Positions 1-7,453 of a stretch of DNA of 7,927 bases are shown one piece after another. Position numbers and translations under genes: made by a program. How positions within the stretch are numbered: position 1 is the first letter of the stretch; each line of letters opens with the position of its first letter. Source of the stretch: Gammaproteobacteria bacterium. Lineage in GTDB: Bacteria; Pseudomonadota; Gammaproteobacteria; Comchoanobacterales; Comchoanobacteraceae. The notes under the pieces were generated by a model. That model ran no database searches and was not told the origin of the DNA. It saw only the letters and a list, made by a program, of their open reading frames with translations. The stretch lies in the NCBI GenBank assembly GCA_029243665.1, contig JAQWRO010000094.1, positions 1-7,927 of the forward strand. Direction: 5' to 3'.

Positions 1-525
1 TGAATAGCCATTATATGCGGGCATCAATATAGAGATACCTGTAAAACTTCTTACCCAGATCCAGTATGGGCTTTGATTGCGCCTACCCATAAACTGACCC
101 TGCCCACCTGTGTTCACTGTATTTGTTACAATGACCATACTTAAAATCAAGCCAACAACAGCAAAAATTCCCAAATTAAAAACATAGAACATTTGGCTTA
201 ATAATGTAGTGGAACTACCTGCTAAAACGCCTGGAACTGTTCCAAACAATTGCTCTAAATAAGAGATAGATAAATCATCTGAATTACTACTTGGCGCATA
301 AATTTCTGGATTATAATTATCATAAGGCTTTGTGAAGATGCTTCTAGTCATTTCAATGACACTTTCGCGAGTCGTATCAGAAGGTGCAGACAAAAAGCTT
401 TGCATGGTTTGATAAGGATCTACACCAGAACTATCTGCATATATGACATTATTTCCAAAAAATAAAATTATTGATAAGCAAATGCTTTTTAAAATATTTT
501 TTTTCATTTTCGCAGCTGAATACAT
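1..525 (-). CDS. dotA: Third DotA-like protein, N-terminal part only (runs off the left edge)
   Basis: Reading leftward, an open frame of 175 codons continues to position 1 without a stop, so the gene is partial. It begins with a lysine-rich n-region and hydrophobic core ending VIYA, a signal peptide with probable cleavage after residue 30. A spacer of about 50 residues follows, then the DotA family N-terminal core: DDLSISYLEQLFG (residues 83-95), a first membrane segment around 111-135, and WIWVRSFTGISILMP (155-169). The motif matches the equivalent stretch in both other DotA-like genes here (NDLSISYL, TDISIQYL), so this is a third paralogue. The chosen start at 525 has AAGG 10 bases upstream, overlapping the TAA stop of the preceding dotA. 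An in-frame ATG at 507 gives a shorter, tidier signal peptide but has no visible ribosome binding site. Only 12 bases separate the 525 start from the previous stop, so co-transcription is likely. The periplasmic domain and C-terminal membrane part are outside the window, so intactness cannot be judged. Confidence 0.85.
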   Translation of the reverse strand, partial: MYSAAKMKKNILKSICLSIILFFGNNVIYADSSGVDPYQTMQSFLSAPSDTTRESVIEMTRSIFTKPYDNYNPEIYAPSSNSDDLSISYLEQLFGTVPGVLAGSSTTLLSQMFYVFNLGIFAVVGLILSMVIVTNTVNTGGQGQFMGRRNQSPYWIWVRSFTGISILMPAYNGYS

Positions 526-537
526 CCGACAAAAACC

Positions 538-3534
538 TTATGTGGCGGGGTCGTTAACATTAGCTCCACCGTCGCCTTCACCACTTGATTTCTTTTCTGG
601 AACTTCTGAAACTGGTGCAACGTTTGCATTGGCACTGACTTTAGCTGACCCAGCAGCACTTTCAGCACCACCACCTGCAGATTTAGCTGCTTCAGAAACA
701 GAACCTTTAACCTCATTAACCATCTGCTGAATCATTGAAGGCTCTGTAGGTGCACCTAACCATCTCAACAATCTATCAGGGATTTGATAGATCAAACTGA
801 AACAATTATTGATGATACCCATGGATAAATAAGCATATAAGAAAGCAATCCCAACCGCACCAATCAGTGGCACAATACTACCCTCATCTACATTGCTAAA
901 GAAATTAAAATACTCACCTATAAAGCCAATAAATGTAAAGTTCATTAATCTGAATGCTGGTATCATAAGAAGCATTGAGAATATAAGCCCCATAATCATT
1001 GCAGCAGGTCTGATAAATGCTGCTAAAAATAACATGATTGATTGCTCTGCCTTACCTAATAAATCATGACCTTCTGGATGAGTTAGCCCTAATGCAACTA
1101 AAACACTTGCGATCATTGCCTCAATCACATACATAAAGAAACTAATGGCAGCAAAAACAAAAATAATGGCTGGTACATTAGCCATATAAACACCCATTAT
1201 AAAACCAAGAATGGCATACGTAACAGCCAGTGCAGCTGATATTGGTTGCCATAAAGCAATCGTGATTTGATCTGTTTGATACAATATATTCATCCCTGAA
1301 TTGAAGACACTAGTTAGCATTTGAGCTACAGATGCAACTGCAGCGCCAGCATTATTAGGCATAGGAAGAGATGCAGTTGCCCAAATAACAGCAGTAGCTC
1401 CAGCAGATGCAACAAGCGCAAAAGAAAAACTTAATCCCCAATAGGCAAGACCAACACGTGTATAAACTTCAATAAGTTCACCAATGGTAGTGCTAAAATA
1501 ATCGACACCATAACGCATCAAATTTAGCCCCATATATCTCATCTGACCCAAGGGTTGATAACCCAACCCACTTAAAGATGCTAAAACTTGACCATACAGA
1601 CCATGGCCGCCTGTGCTAATCAAGCCTTTACTACAAGCATCAGCAAATGTGTCAACATCATCCCAATTACTATGCCCACCTTTTGGATTATCATCTTGCA
1701 AACCATACGCATCTCCAAAACTATCATCTGCTTTATCTGCAAAATCATCAAAGTACTTTAGCCCCAACATTTCAGATAGTGCACGGTTTAACAATACAAA
1801 AAGTGATCTTTGTGGCGTTGCAATATACATGATTGTACTACCTGCTGCAGCAACACTTAACTGAGAACGCGTATAGAGGTTCATCTGATAAAAAGGATTA
1901 TTAGAATCACTGTCTGGGTCATTTGAGTCAACAGAATTTTGGGTAGCACCCCATTTAAGCCAATAGTTCTTTAACTGTTTTATTGAGTTATCTAAAGTAT
2001 AAATAGATGTATCATTGTCTGAAAAAGTACAAGAACCACTATCTACTGTCATATTAGTTGCACTAATGTCATCTGCTATGAATTTTAGATATTTACTAGC
2101 ATATCCAACATAATAATTATTCATAAAAGTAAAAGTGTTGTCAGTGTTTGATGCATCATTTACCACAGTAAATCCCTGATCATCACTATAAGAGTATTTA
2201 TCAAATATTTTGTAAACAGACTGAGGATTATATGTTTTATCAGTTTGATAAACATAACTGACGGCATTGTTTCGGGTATATAACAAATCATTGATACGTT
2301 GATTGGTGCCTGATGTGCTTATTGTCCCAGTATCAGAGGCACTTATAGATGTATAATATGTACCTGCTGACAGCCAGCCAAAGTCTTTCGACTCTTGGGC
2401 CCAGTCGGAAATATTGCTGCTATCGTCACTACTACCAGTTGTGACATATGCCGTTTCACCCAAAGATGCTAAATACGATTCAGCGAATCCAGCAATCACC
2501 ACAGATTGAGAACAACTTGAATAGTAACTTACATTTGATACACCCGGGCTATTCGCAAACGTCCCTCCTAAACAAGCAAAGGTTTTTGCAACATCACTGA
2601 TCTCTTGACCATTTTCAAGTTCAGATAATCCCTGACTGAATAAAGTTTGCACATAACCATTAATGGCTACTGCTGTACCATAGGCTGCATTCATTGCAGT
2701 AGATTGATCTTGACTTGTGATTGTATCACTGGTTGCTGGTGGGGTATGTCGCCCACAGATACTGCCGGGTTGATCATCATCAGGCGTTATGAAGCATATG
2801 GTGTTGAGCTGATTGCAAATACCACTAGATACGTCCGTACTAGTCCCAACAGAAATATTAAAATCGCCCCTAGAAACAACTTCCCCCTCGTCTGCAGTAA
2901 GTACTTTCATTTGATAAGAATTCTCTAAACACAAGCTTGATGCAAAAAAACTAGCAATCATCGTTTTTGTTGTAGAGCTTGATTTATCGGCGTATGACTT
3001 AAGCAAATCAGAATCAAGTATATCCTCGTAAGGGTTATTCTCACCTGCCGAAGTTGGGTATATACCCGTTGGTGATGATGCAATCACATCCACTGCTTTT
3101 GACCAAATCATATCAGCAAACCCGATTCCCTGAATGACCATCCACATCGTAATAACCTGAATCAAAGCATAACCTGTTGACATTGGCATCATGAAGGTGG
3201 ATCCTGCCACAATTCTTACAACAACCCATGGGCTCATTTTATGCCCCATAGGATTACCTTCTTGTGAAGTATTCACAACGGATAAAACGACTGTATAGCA
3301 CATTAGAACACCTGCTAATGTCAAAATACCTAAGTTGAAAATTGTAAAGACTTCTTGAACAATGGAATTTGGTGGACCAAGTAAAACAGTCCCTACTTGA
3401 CCAAAAAGAATTTTAAGATATGAAATAGATAGATCATTTTTGGCAACATCAAATAACATTGGGAAGTCGCCGCTGGTTGTATCAGCAAAAATTGAACCTG
3501 GCAGCAATAATAAGATCAGCCAAAGAAAGTACAT
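538..3534 (-). CDS. dotA: DotA-like type IVB secretion inner-membrane protein (the copy coupled to icmV)
   Basis: This is a 998-residue polytopic protein, close to the roughly 1,050 residues of Legionella DotA. It has a signal peptide ending SIFA (cleavage after residue 17), the family core NDLSISYL (33-40), membrane segments at about 62-90 and 104-145, a large periplasmic region (about 150-690) with eight cysteines (202, 240, 247, 260, 321, 341, 502, 634), then a C-terminal cluster of about five hydrophobic segments (about 695-910). Within or after that cluster are GHDLLGKAEQ (822-831) and IPDRLLRWLGAP (918-929). An Ala/Gly/Ser-rich tail of about 55 residues ends the protein. In Legionella, DotA is essential for effector delivery and sits in the inner membrane; that role is family knowledge. 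The gene directly follows and overlaps icmV, as in the Legionella icmV-dotA operon, so it is the best positional orthologue. An ATG at 3540 is also in frame, but AGAG is 7 bases before the ATG at 3534 and only 1 base before that at 3540, so 3534 is preferred. Confidence 0.93.
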   Translation of the reverse strand: MYFLWLILLLLPGSIFADTTSGDFPMLFDVAKNDLSISYLKILFGQVGTVLLGPPNSIVQEVFTIFNLGILTLAGVLMCYTVVLSVVNTSQEGNPMGHKMSPWVVVRIVAGSTFMMPMSTGYALIQVITMWMVIQGIGFADMIWSKAVDVIASSPTGIYPTSAGENNPYEDILDSDLLKSYADKSSSTTKTMIASFFASSLCLENSYQMKVLTADEGEVVSRGDFNISVGTSTDVSSGICNQLNTICFITPDDDQPGSICGRHTPPATSDTITSQDQSTAMNAAYGTAVAINGYVQTLFSQGLSELENGQEISDVAKTFACLGGTFANSPGVSNVSYYSSCSQSVVIAGFAESYLASLGETAYVTTGSSDDSSNISDWAQESKDFGWLSAGTYYTSISASDTGTISTSGTNQRINDLLYTRNNAVSYVYQTDKTYNPQSVYKIFDKYSYSDDQGFTVVNDASNTDNTFTFMNNYYVGYASKYLKFIADDISATNMTVDSGSCTFSDNDTSIYTLDNSIKQLKNYWLKWGATQNSVDSNDPDSDSNNPFYQMNLYTRSQLSVAAAGSTIMYIATPQRSLFVLLNRALSEMLGLKYFDDFADKADDSFGDAYGLQDDNPKGGHSNWDDVDTFADACSKGLISTGGHGLYGQVLASLSGLGYQPLGQMRYMGLNLMRYGVDYFSTTIGELIEVYTRVGLAYWGLSFSFALVASAGATAVIWATASLPMPNNAGAAVASVAQMLTSVFNSGMNILYQTDQITIALWQPISAALAVTYAILGFIMGVYMANVPAIIFVFAAISFFMYVIEAMIASVLVALGLTHPEGHDLLGKAEQSIMLFLAAFIRPAAMIMGLIFSMLLMIPAFRLMNFTFIGFIGEYFNFFSNVDEGSIVPLIGAVGIAFLYAYLSMGIINNCFSLIYQIPDRLLRWLGAPTEPSMIQQMVNEVKGSVSEAAKSAGGGAESAAGSAKVSANANVAPVSEVPEKKSSGEGDGGANVNDPAT

Positions 3535-3950
3535 AACCATTCTCTAATTGTTAAACCAAGCCGTTGCTGGCGCATCTGTGTATACCAAAAGTGAGTTTGA
3601 AAAGCATGCGCGAAGAAAATCATCGAAACCATAGAAGCTAAAATACACCCTTGCCACTTATCTGAAAAGACAAAAGATATTGCATATGCAACAGAACAAA
3701 GTCCACAAATAACAAAAACAATTGCAGCATTAAAAAAAGACTTTTGCTTATCTATGATATCTTGTTTGGATAAATCCAGCCTTACAACTGCTTCTTCAAA
3801 TGTTTCTTTATGAAGATTTTTTTTAACTGTCGTTAGCCCATGAAACAAGCTTGGAAGTAATCGCAAACGTTTAAACACATCATTCAATCCCATCCACTCT
3901 GTAACATTGAAATGTCTTTTAAGAAAACTTTTTTTACCTTCACGAGCCAT
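3516..3950 (-). CDS. icmV: IcmV-like small inner-membrane protein of the Dot/Icm system
   Basis: A 144-residue protein, close in length to Legionella IcmV (about 150). The basic N-terminal half (about 1-70) is predicted cytoplasmic and contains ETFEEAVVRLDLSKQDI (49-65). Two membrane helices follow at about 73-95 and 101-121, then a short basic tail. No signal peptide is present. IcmV is a required inner-membrane component of the Legionella Dot/Icm system of poorly defined biochemical role. The assignment rests on size, the two-helix topology, the conserved middle segment and above all position: its 3' end overlaps the start of a dotA gene by 19 bases (25 if the earlier ATG is used), as expected for an icmV-dotA pair. 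The gene lacks a recognisable Shine-Dalgarno sequence, and a TATAAT box lies only about 8 bases upstream of the ATG, so the message may be leaderless or almost so. It could be another small Dot/Icm membrane protein, but icmV is clearly the most likely. Confidence 0.82.
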   Translation of the reverse strand: MAREGKKSFLKRHFNVTEWMGLNDVFKRLRLLPSLFHGLTTVKKNLHKETFEEAVVRLDLSKQDIIDKQKSFFNAAIVFVICGLCSVAYAISFVFSDKWQGCILASMVSMIFFAHAFQTHFWYTQMRQQRLGLTIREWLCTFFG

Positions 3951-3957
3951 AATATAA

Positions 3958-3992
3958 ATTATATTGAGTTATGTTGCTAAAAACAATGTCAA
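3958..3992 (-). promoter_or_regulatory. Possible promoter for icmV-dotA
   Basis: The 100-base gap between the first dotA-like gene and icmV is the largest non-coding stretch here. On the minus strand it holds a perfect TATAAT (3963-3958), preceded at 17 bases by TTGTTT (3986-3981), a weak -35. A perfect TTGACA (3992-3987) is adjacent, but 23 bases from the TATAAT, which is too far for a standard pair. Transcription from this TATAAT would start within a base or two of the icmV ATG. The region is very AT-rich, so chance matches are expected; the call is tentative. Confidence 0.35.
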
Positions 3993-4016
3993 ATTAGCAT
4001 TATTTGTTTCACTGAC

Positions 4017-4038
4017 ATATTTTTAACTTTTATTTAAG
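4017..4038 (-). promoter_or_regulatory. Possible PmrA-type tandem box
   Basis: On the minus strand CTTAA (4038-4034) and GTTAA (4027-4023) form a direct repeat with 11-base spacing, the arrangement of PmrA/BasR-family boxes. PmrA is known to control dot/icm or effector genes in Legionella and Coxiella. The repeat lies about 50 bases upstream of the TATAAT, further than usual, and in very AT-rich DNA. It may be coincidence. Confidence 0.2.
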
Positions 4039-4050
4039 ACTCAATGTTAA

Positions 4051-6825
4051 TTATTTTTTTTCCTTAACACCCCTGATTGAAACAGCGGATGAATCAGTAG
4101 ATGTCATTTCACCACGAGTTTGGGCACCAGACCTCAATCCTTTAGACATTGCATCACTTGCGCCACGCTTGACTTCATTAACCATTTCACCAACTGAGGT
4201 TGGATCTATTGGTGCACCGATCCAACGTAGAATTCGGTCAGGCAATCTGTAAATCAATGTAAAACTATTCGAAACAATAACAATCGCAATATATGCATAT
4301 GATAAAACAATCAGTGAAATACCAATCAAAGTGCTCGTTTTGTCAGTACCAAACTCTGAAAACGAACTTGCATAACCAGCTAAAAATCCAAGCATCATAT
4401 AATTAAACAACTGAAATAAAATGCTCGATAATATCAAACCTGCCATCAACCCAAAGACAATGGATACGGGCCTTGCAAAAAGCTGCATAAGTAATATAAT
4501 TCCTTGCTCACTATTACCTAATAAATCATGTCCTTTAGGATAAGTAATTCCTAGCGCAATAATTGGTGCTGCAAGCATTGCTTCGATCACTGCAATCAAC
4601 CATCCAACAATAGCAAATAAAAAGTAAAATGCAGGAATCAATGGCAAATATATCCCAAGCATAAATCCAATCATTGGTGTTATAGACGTAAATGTACTTA
4701 AAATACCTCTGTAAAGCTCAATTTGCTGAAAATCCAACAATTGTAAAAACTGAAATACTGTAAAAAACGTCTGAAACAGCATTACAAAAGCGTTATACGG
4801 GCCGCCAGCACCTAATGCAGGGGTTGCTGCCATAGCTGACGCATATGCTATGAAGGGAACCTGGATGGTTGCCATCACAGCAAAATAATTAGTTGCTAGT
4901 TTTTTTGTAGTACTCATAGCATCCGTTATAGACTGTATCATCGTCTCTATACTATGCCTAAATATATCAAGCCCCATATATCTTAGAACATTCATTGGGT
5001 TTACAGTTAAAAACTGCCCATTTGAAGTCATGTTACCTGCGAACGACCCCATCAAGCCTCGACCTGGAGTCACAATATTAGGGTTAGATACAACAGCACA
5101 AAAACAACCGGTGACATCACCTTCACTACATACCGATCCCAAGTTATCTGAGTCGTTATTGTTGTGGTTTAAATCATTATATTTTTTTTCATCCATATTG
5201 CTAAAGAACCTCATCCCGCTGATATCAGACAATACTTTATTTAACAACACATATAAGTTTCTTTGGTTAAATCCTACATACACGTCATCAAAACCATCAG
5301 CTGAGCTACTAAGATTAAAGAACACAGATTTTGCATCTAAATCAAGATTTTCAAAAGCACCCGAGCCACCATCATGTTTAAACCAATTCAAATACAATGT
5401 TGCCGTTGCCACATCCAAATAACGATTTCCAGAACAATATGTAGAAGACCCAGAACCGGAAGGCATATATGTATCATCAATAATACTTGTGGCTGGTGCC
5501 ACATAAAATTGTTTTGTTATTTTCCAGGCCGTTGATACAGTATTATTATCATAAAGACCAAAGGGTGAGTCTCCACAAGCACCTTCTCCAGTACATTGAG
5601 ACAATATCCAATAAATCTGAGAAACATCATTAAAAGTTTTTTCGGAATGACTTTTGTAAGTAACGTTTGAGGTCAAATTGTAAAGCATTGACATGAGTAA
5701 ATTTTTATCAATAGATGAGCTCTCTGTTGGTTCTGCATCAGAAGTACTTGTTAAATTGATAATATAAAAGGAGCCTGCGGCCCATCCTTTTTGAGCATAA
5801 TCATTGGCAGTCGATTGATCATCATCATCCGAATTGTCTGTGGTTGTTATCGCAAAAGGCTTTAACGCACCATAATAAAGACTTGCAACCTGTGCCAACT
5901 CGGGTCCCTGTTCACAATTTCCTCCTGCCCCATCTGGCTCACATATCAATACATCATAAAAAAGTGATTCATCTTTTGTGAGCGTGTTTTCAAACAAACT
6001 TTGAGCATAACCTTGCAACATGATAACAGCATTGTAAAACGCATTTTGAGCAGCATATGTTTGATTTTGACTCAAAGAAGCGTTTGCAAGACTAACTGAT
6101 CCACACCCTTTCCCACTAACACTTACACCTACCGTGGCTTTATTATCATTGATTCGCCATAGATAATCTTGCCTATTCACTTGGGGATCAGATAGTTTCG
6201 CATACTGATATTGAGTTTCTGCACAAACTGTCATTTCCCAAAGTATATCAACTGTTGCTGGAGTGCCTACTGAACTTAAATTAGTTGCTGATTGTGAACC
6301 ATTGCCTAAAATATCATTCACAAAACTTGTTTCATCTTGGGTTAATGGAGGTGCACTTGGAGAACCAAATAAACTTATATTATTGATCGCAGTTACCCAT
6401 ACTGAATCCGCTAAACCTACGCCATAAACGGCCACCTGCATAACCATTACCTGAATAAGCGAGTAACCACTATAACTTGGCAACAATAAAGCGTTACCAA
6501 CAATAACTCTTGAGACTGTCCAAACATCATACTGGTGAGCAATTGGCTGACCACTTCCAATCTCATTCACCAAGTTAAAGGTTAATGTATAGGCCAAGAG
6601 ATACATGGCAATAACCAAAATACCCCAATTAAAAATTTCAAATAATGTACCTGCAATGGTTGGCGGTCCCATTAAGACACTGCTAACTCCCCCAAACATT
6701 TCAGTGAGGTATTGAATAGAAATATCTGTGTATGGCGGAATGAGATAATCCATTGGATTTGAGGTCTGCGCGCTAGCAAAACCAACCAAAAAGATTAATA
6801 AAATTCTTGATAACCTACTCATCAT
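4051..6825 (-). CDS. dotA: DotA-like type IVB secretion inner-membrane protein, first and most divergent copy
   Basis: This 924-residue DotA family protein starts with a signal peptide ending FASA (cleavage after residue 19), then the core TDISIQYL (33-40), membrane segments at about 62-88 and 103-145, a periplasmic region (about 150-640) with ten cysteines (201, 241, 295, 304, 411, 417, 464, 566, 574, 576), and a C-terminal membrane cluster (about 645-858). Family motifs shared with the next dotA are QRNLYVLLN (521-529), LRYMGL (614-619), GHDLLGNSEQ (765-774) and LPDRILRWIGAP (861-872), in the same order. It is shorter, mainly in the periplasmic domain and tail, and lacks the MG motif before the VR segment (IAHQYDVWTVSR instead). 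The tail is basic and ends VKEKK. Two ATGs occur in tandem (6825, 6822); no clear ribosome binding site precedes either. It lies 44 bases after the Cache-protein gene, 100 bases before icmV. Family membership is certain; whether it replaces, assists or modifies canonical DotA is unknown. Confidence 0.9.
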   Translation of the reverse strand: MMSRLSRILLIFLVGFASAQTSNPMDYLIPPYTDISIQYLTEMFGGVSSVLMGPPTIAGTLFEIFNWGILVIAMYLLAYTLTFNLVNEIGSGQPIAHQYDVWTVSRVIVGNALLLPSYSGYSLIQVMVMQVAVYGVGLADSVWVTAINNISLFGSPSAPPLTQDETSFVNDILGNGSQSATNLSSVGTPATVDILWEMTVCAETQYQYAKLSDPQVNRQDYLWRINDNKATVGVSVSGKGCGSVSLANASLSQNQTYAAQNAFYNAVIMLQGYAQSLFENTLTKDESLFYDVLICEPDGAGGNCEQGPELAQVASLYYGALKPFAITTTDNSDDDDQSTANDYAQKGWAAGSFYIINLTSTSDAEPTESSSIDKNLLMSMLYNLTSNVTYKSHSEKTFNDVSQIYWILSQCTGEGACGDSPFGLYDNNTVSTAWKITKQFYVAPATSIIDDTYMPSGSGSSTYCSGNRYLDVATATLYLNWFKHDGGSGAFENLDLDAKSVFFNLSSSADGFDDVYVGFNQRNLYVLLNKVLSDISGMRFFSNMDEKKYNDLNHNNNDSDNLGSVCSEGDVTGCFCAVVSNPNIVTPGRGLMGSFAGNMTSNGQFLTVNPMNVLRYMGLDIFRHSIETMIQSITDAMSTTKKLATNYFAVMATIQVPFIAYASAMAATPALGAGGPYNAFVMLFQTFFTVFQFLQLLDFQQIELYRGILSTFTSITPMIGFMLGIYLPLIPAFYFLFAIVGWLIAVIEAMLAAPIIALGITYPKGHDLLGNSEQGIILLMQLFARPVSIVFGLMAGLILSSILFQLFNYMMLGFLAGYASSFSEFGTDKTSTLIGISLIVLSYAYIAIVIVSNSFTLIYRLPDRILRWIGAPIDPTSVGEMVNEVKRGASDAMSKGLRSGAQTRGEMTSTDSSAVSIRGVKEKK

Positions 6826-6869
6826 AATACATTATGCCCATGGCATCATGTAAAATCTATAGGCAAGCT

Positions 6870-7436
6870 TTAAACTCCGTAATATACGTTGAAGATTAAA
6901 ACCGCTTCGCGACTGATAGGCAAACTATAGGTAACCATGCGATCACCCGTTAAATTAGAATAAACTGGCTTCATCCACATAGGTGTACCTGAATCAATGG
7001 CTTGAGACCACCAAGCCCATTGCCCACTGGTATAATCATAACCAAATTTTGATTTGGGATTTGCAATATTTTCTGCATGTAAAATATTATTACTTGCTCG
7101 CCAGACGTATGGCGCATAAAGCTTTTTACCATTACTTAATTGATAATAATGCCATGGCTGATCAAAACCAGACCAATCAGATGCGTCAAGGTCATCAATG
7201 TAGCTTGGTGTAAACGCTAATGCAGCACTCCATACACGAGTATCAAATGCCACCAAACTGGACAACATTGTGTAGATTTCATTTTCATTTAATTCTTTTT
7301 TTTCTAGCTTTATTTTTACTTCATCAGCTATCTGCTGCGCAAACTCAACCACCATACCATATTGAGCTTCTTTATCAGAAATATCTTCTGCGAAAATTTG
7401 TGATATTGTTAACATTAAAAGGCATATATATTTCAT
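6870..7436 (-). CDS. Exported stand-alone Cache/PDC sensor-domain protein
   Basis: A 188-residue protein with a short signal peptide (MKYICLLMLTISQIFA, cleavage after residue 16), no lipobox and no other membrane segment, so probably a soluble periplasmic or secreted protein. After a helical, charged stretch (17-60) comes a pattern typical of extracytoplasmic Cache (PDC) domains: VWSAALAFTPSY (68-79), YAPYVWR (107-113), GYDY followed by a WAWW motif (132-143), then a W..PVYS / G.RMVTYSLPI segment (154-174). In receptors this fold binds small ligands outside the cell and passes the signal through a membrane helix to a kinase, cyclase, phosphatase or chemotaxis domain. Here the protein ends right after the domain, with no membrane anchor or output module. 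The start has AAAGGA 7 bases upstream (7449-7444). The gene lies 17 bases after dotB and 44 bases before a dotA-like gene, so it is almost surely co-expressed with the secretion system. Cache assignment is by motif recognition; the role in secretion is inferred. Confidence 0.75.
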   Translation of the reverse strand: MKYICLLMLTISQIFAEDISDKEAQYGMVVEFAQQIADEVKIKLEKKELNENEIYTMLSSLVAFDTRVWSAALAFTPSYIDDLDASDWSGFDQPWHYYQLSNGKKLYAPYVWRASNNILHAENIANPKSKFGYDYTSGQWAWWSQAIDSGTPMWMKPVYSNLTGDRMVTYSLPISREAVLIFNVYYGV

Positions 7437-7443
7437 GTCATTT

Positions 7444-7449
7444 TCCTTT
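7444..7449 (-). promoter_or_regulatory. Ribosome binding site of the Cache-protein gene
   Basis: AAAGGA on the minus strand lies 7 bases before the ATG at 7436. It is the strongest ribosome binding site in the window and fixes the start of the small exported protein. Confidence 0.7.
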
Positions 7450-7453
7450 CAGC

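Noticed and set aside
443..730. Plus-strand frame of 95 codons spanning the gap between the second and third dotA genes
   Set aside because: It is antisense to two well-supported genes, is low-complexity, and has no binding site or recognisable motif.
1..3540. The second and third dotA genes as one gene split by a frameshift
   Set aside because: The third begins with its own signal peptide and repeats the N-terminal core, so it is a separate paralogue rather than a continuation.
4039..4061. T-rich stretch at the end of the first dotA-like gene as a possible terminator
   Set aside because: No GC stem precedes a U-run on the transcribed strand; the tract encodes the C-terminal lysines of the protein.
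5030..5422. Plus-strand frame of 130 codons inside the first dotA-like gene
   Set aside because: It is fully antisense to a conserved gene, has a composition typical of a shadow frame, and shows no domain or signal.
6834..6846. Small palindrome ATGCC-CAT-GGCAT just upstream of the first dotA-like gene, with tiny frames (MMPWA, MYYDE) before the start
   Set aside because: A 5-base stem with a 3-base loop and no U-run is too weak for a terminator, and the five-codon frames are expected by chance.
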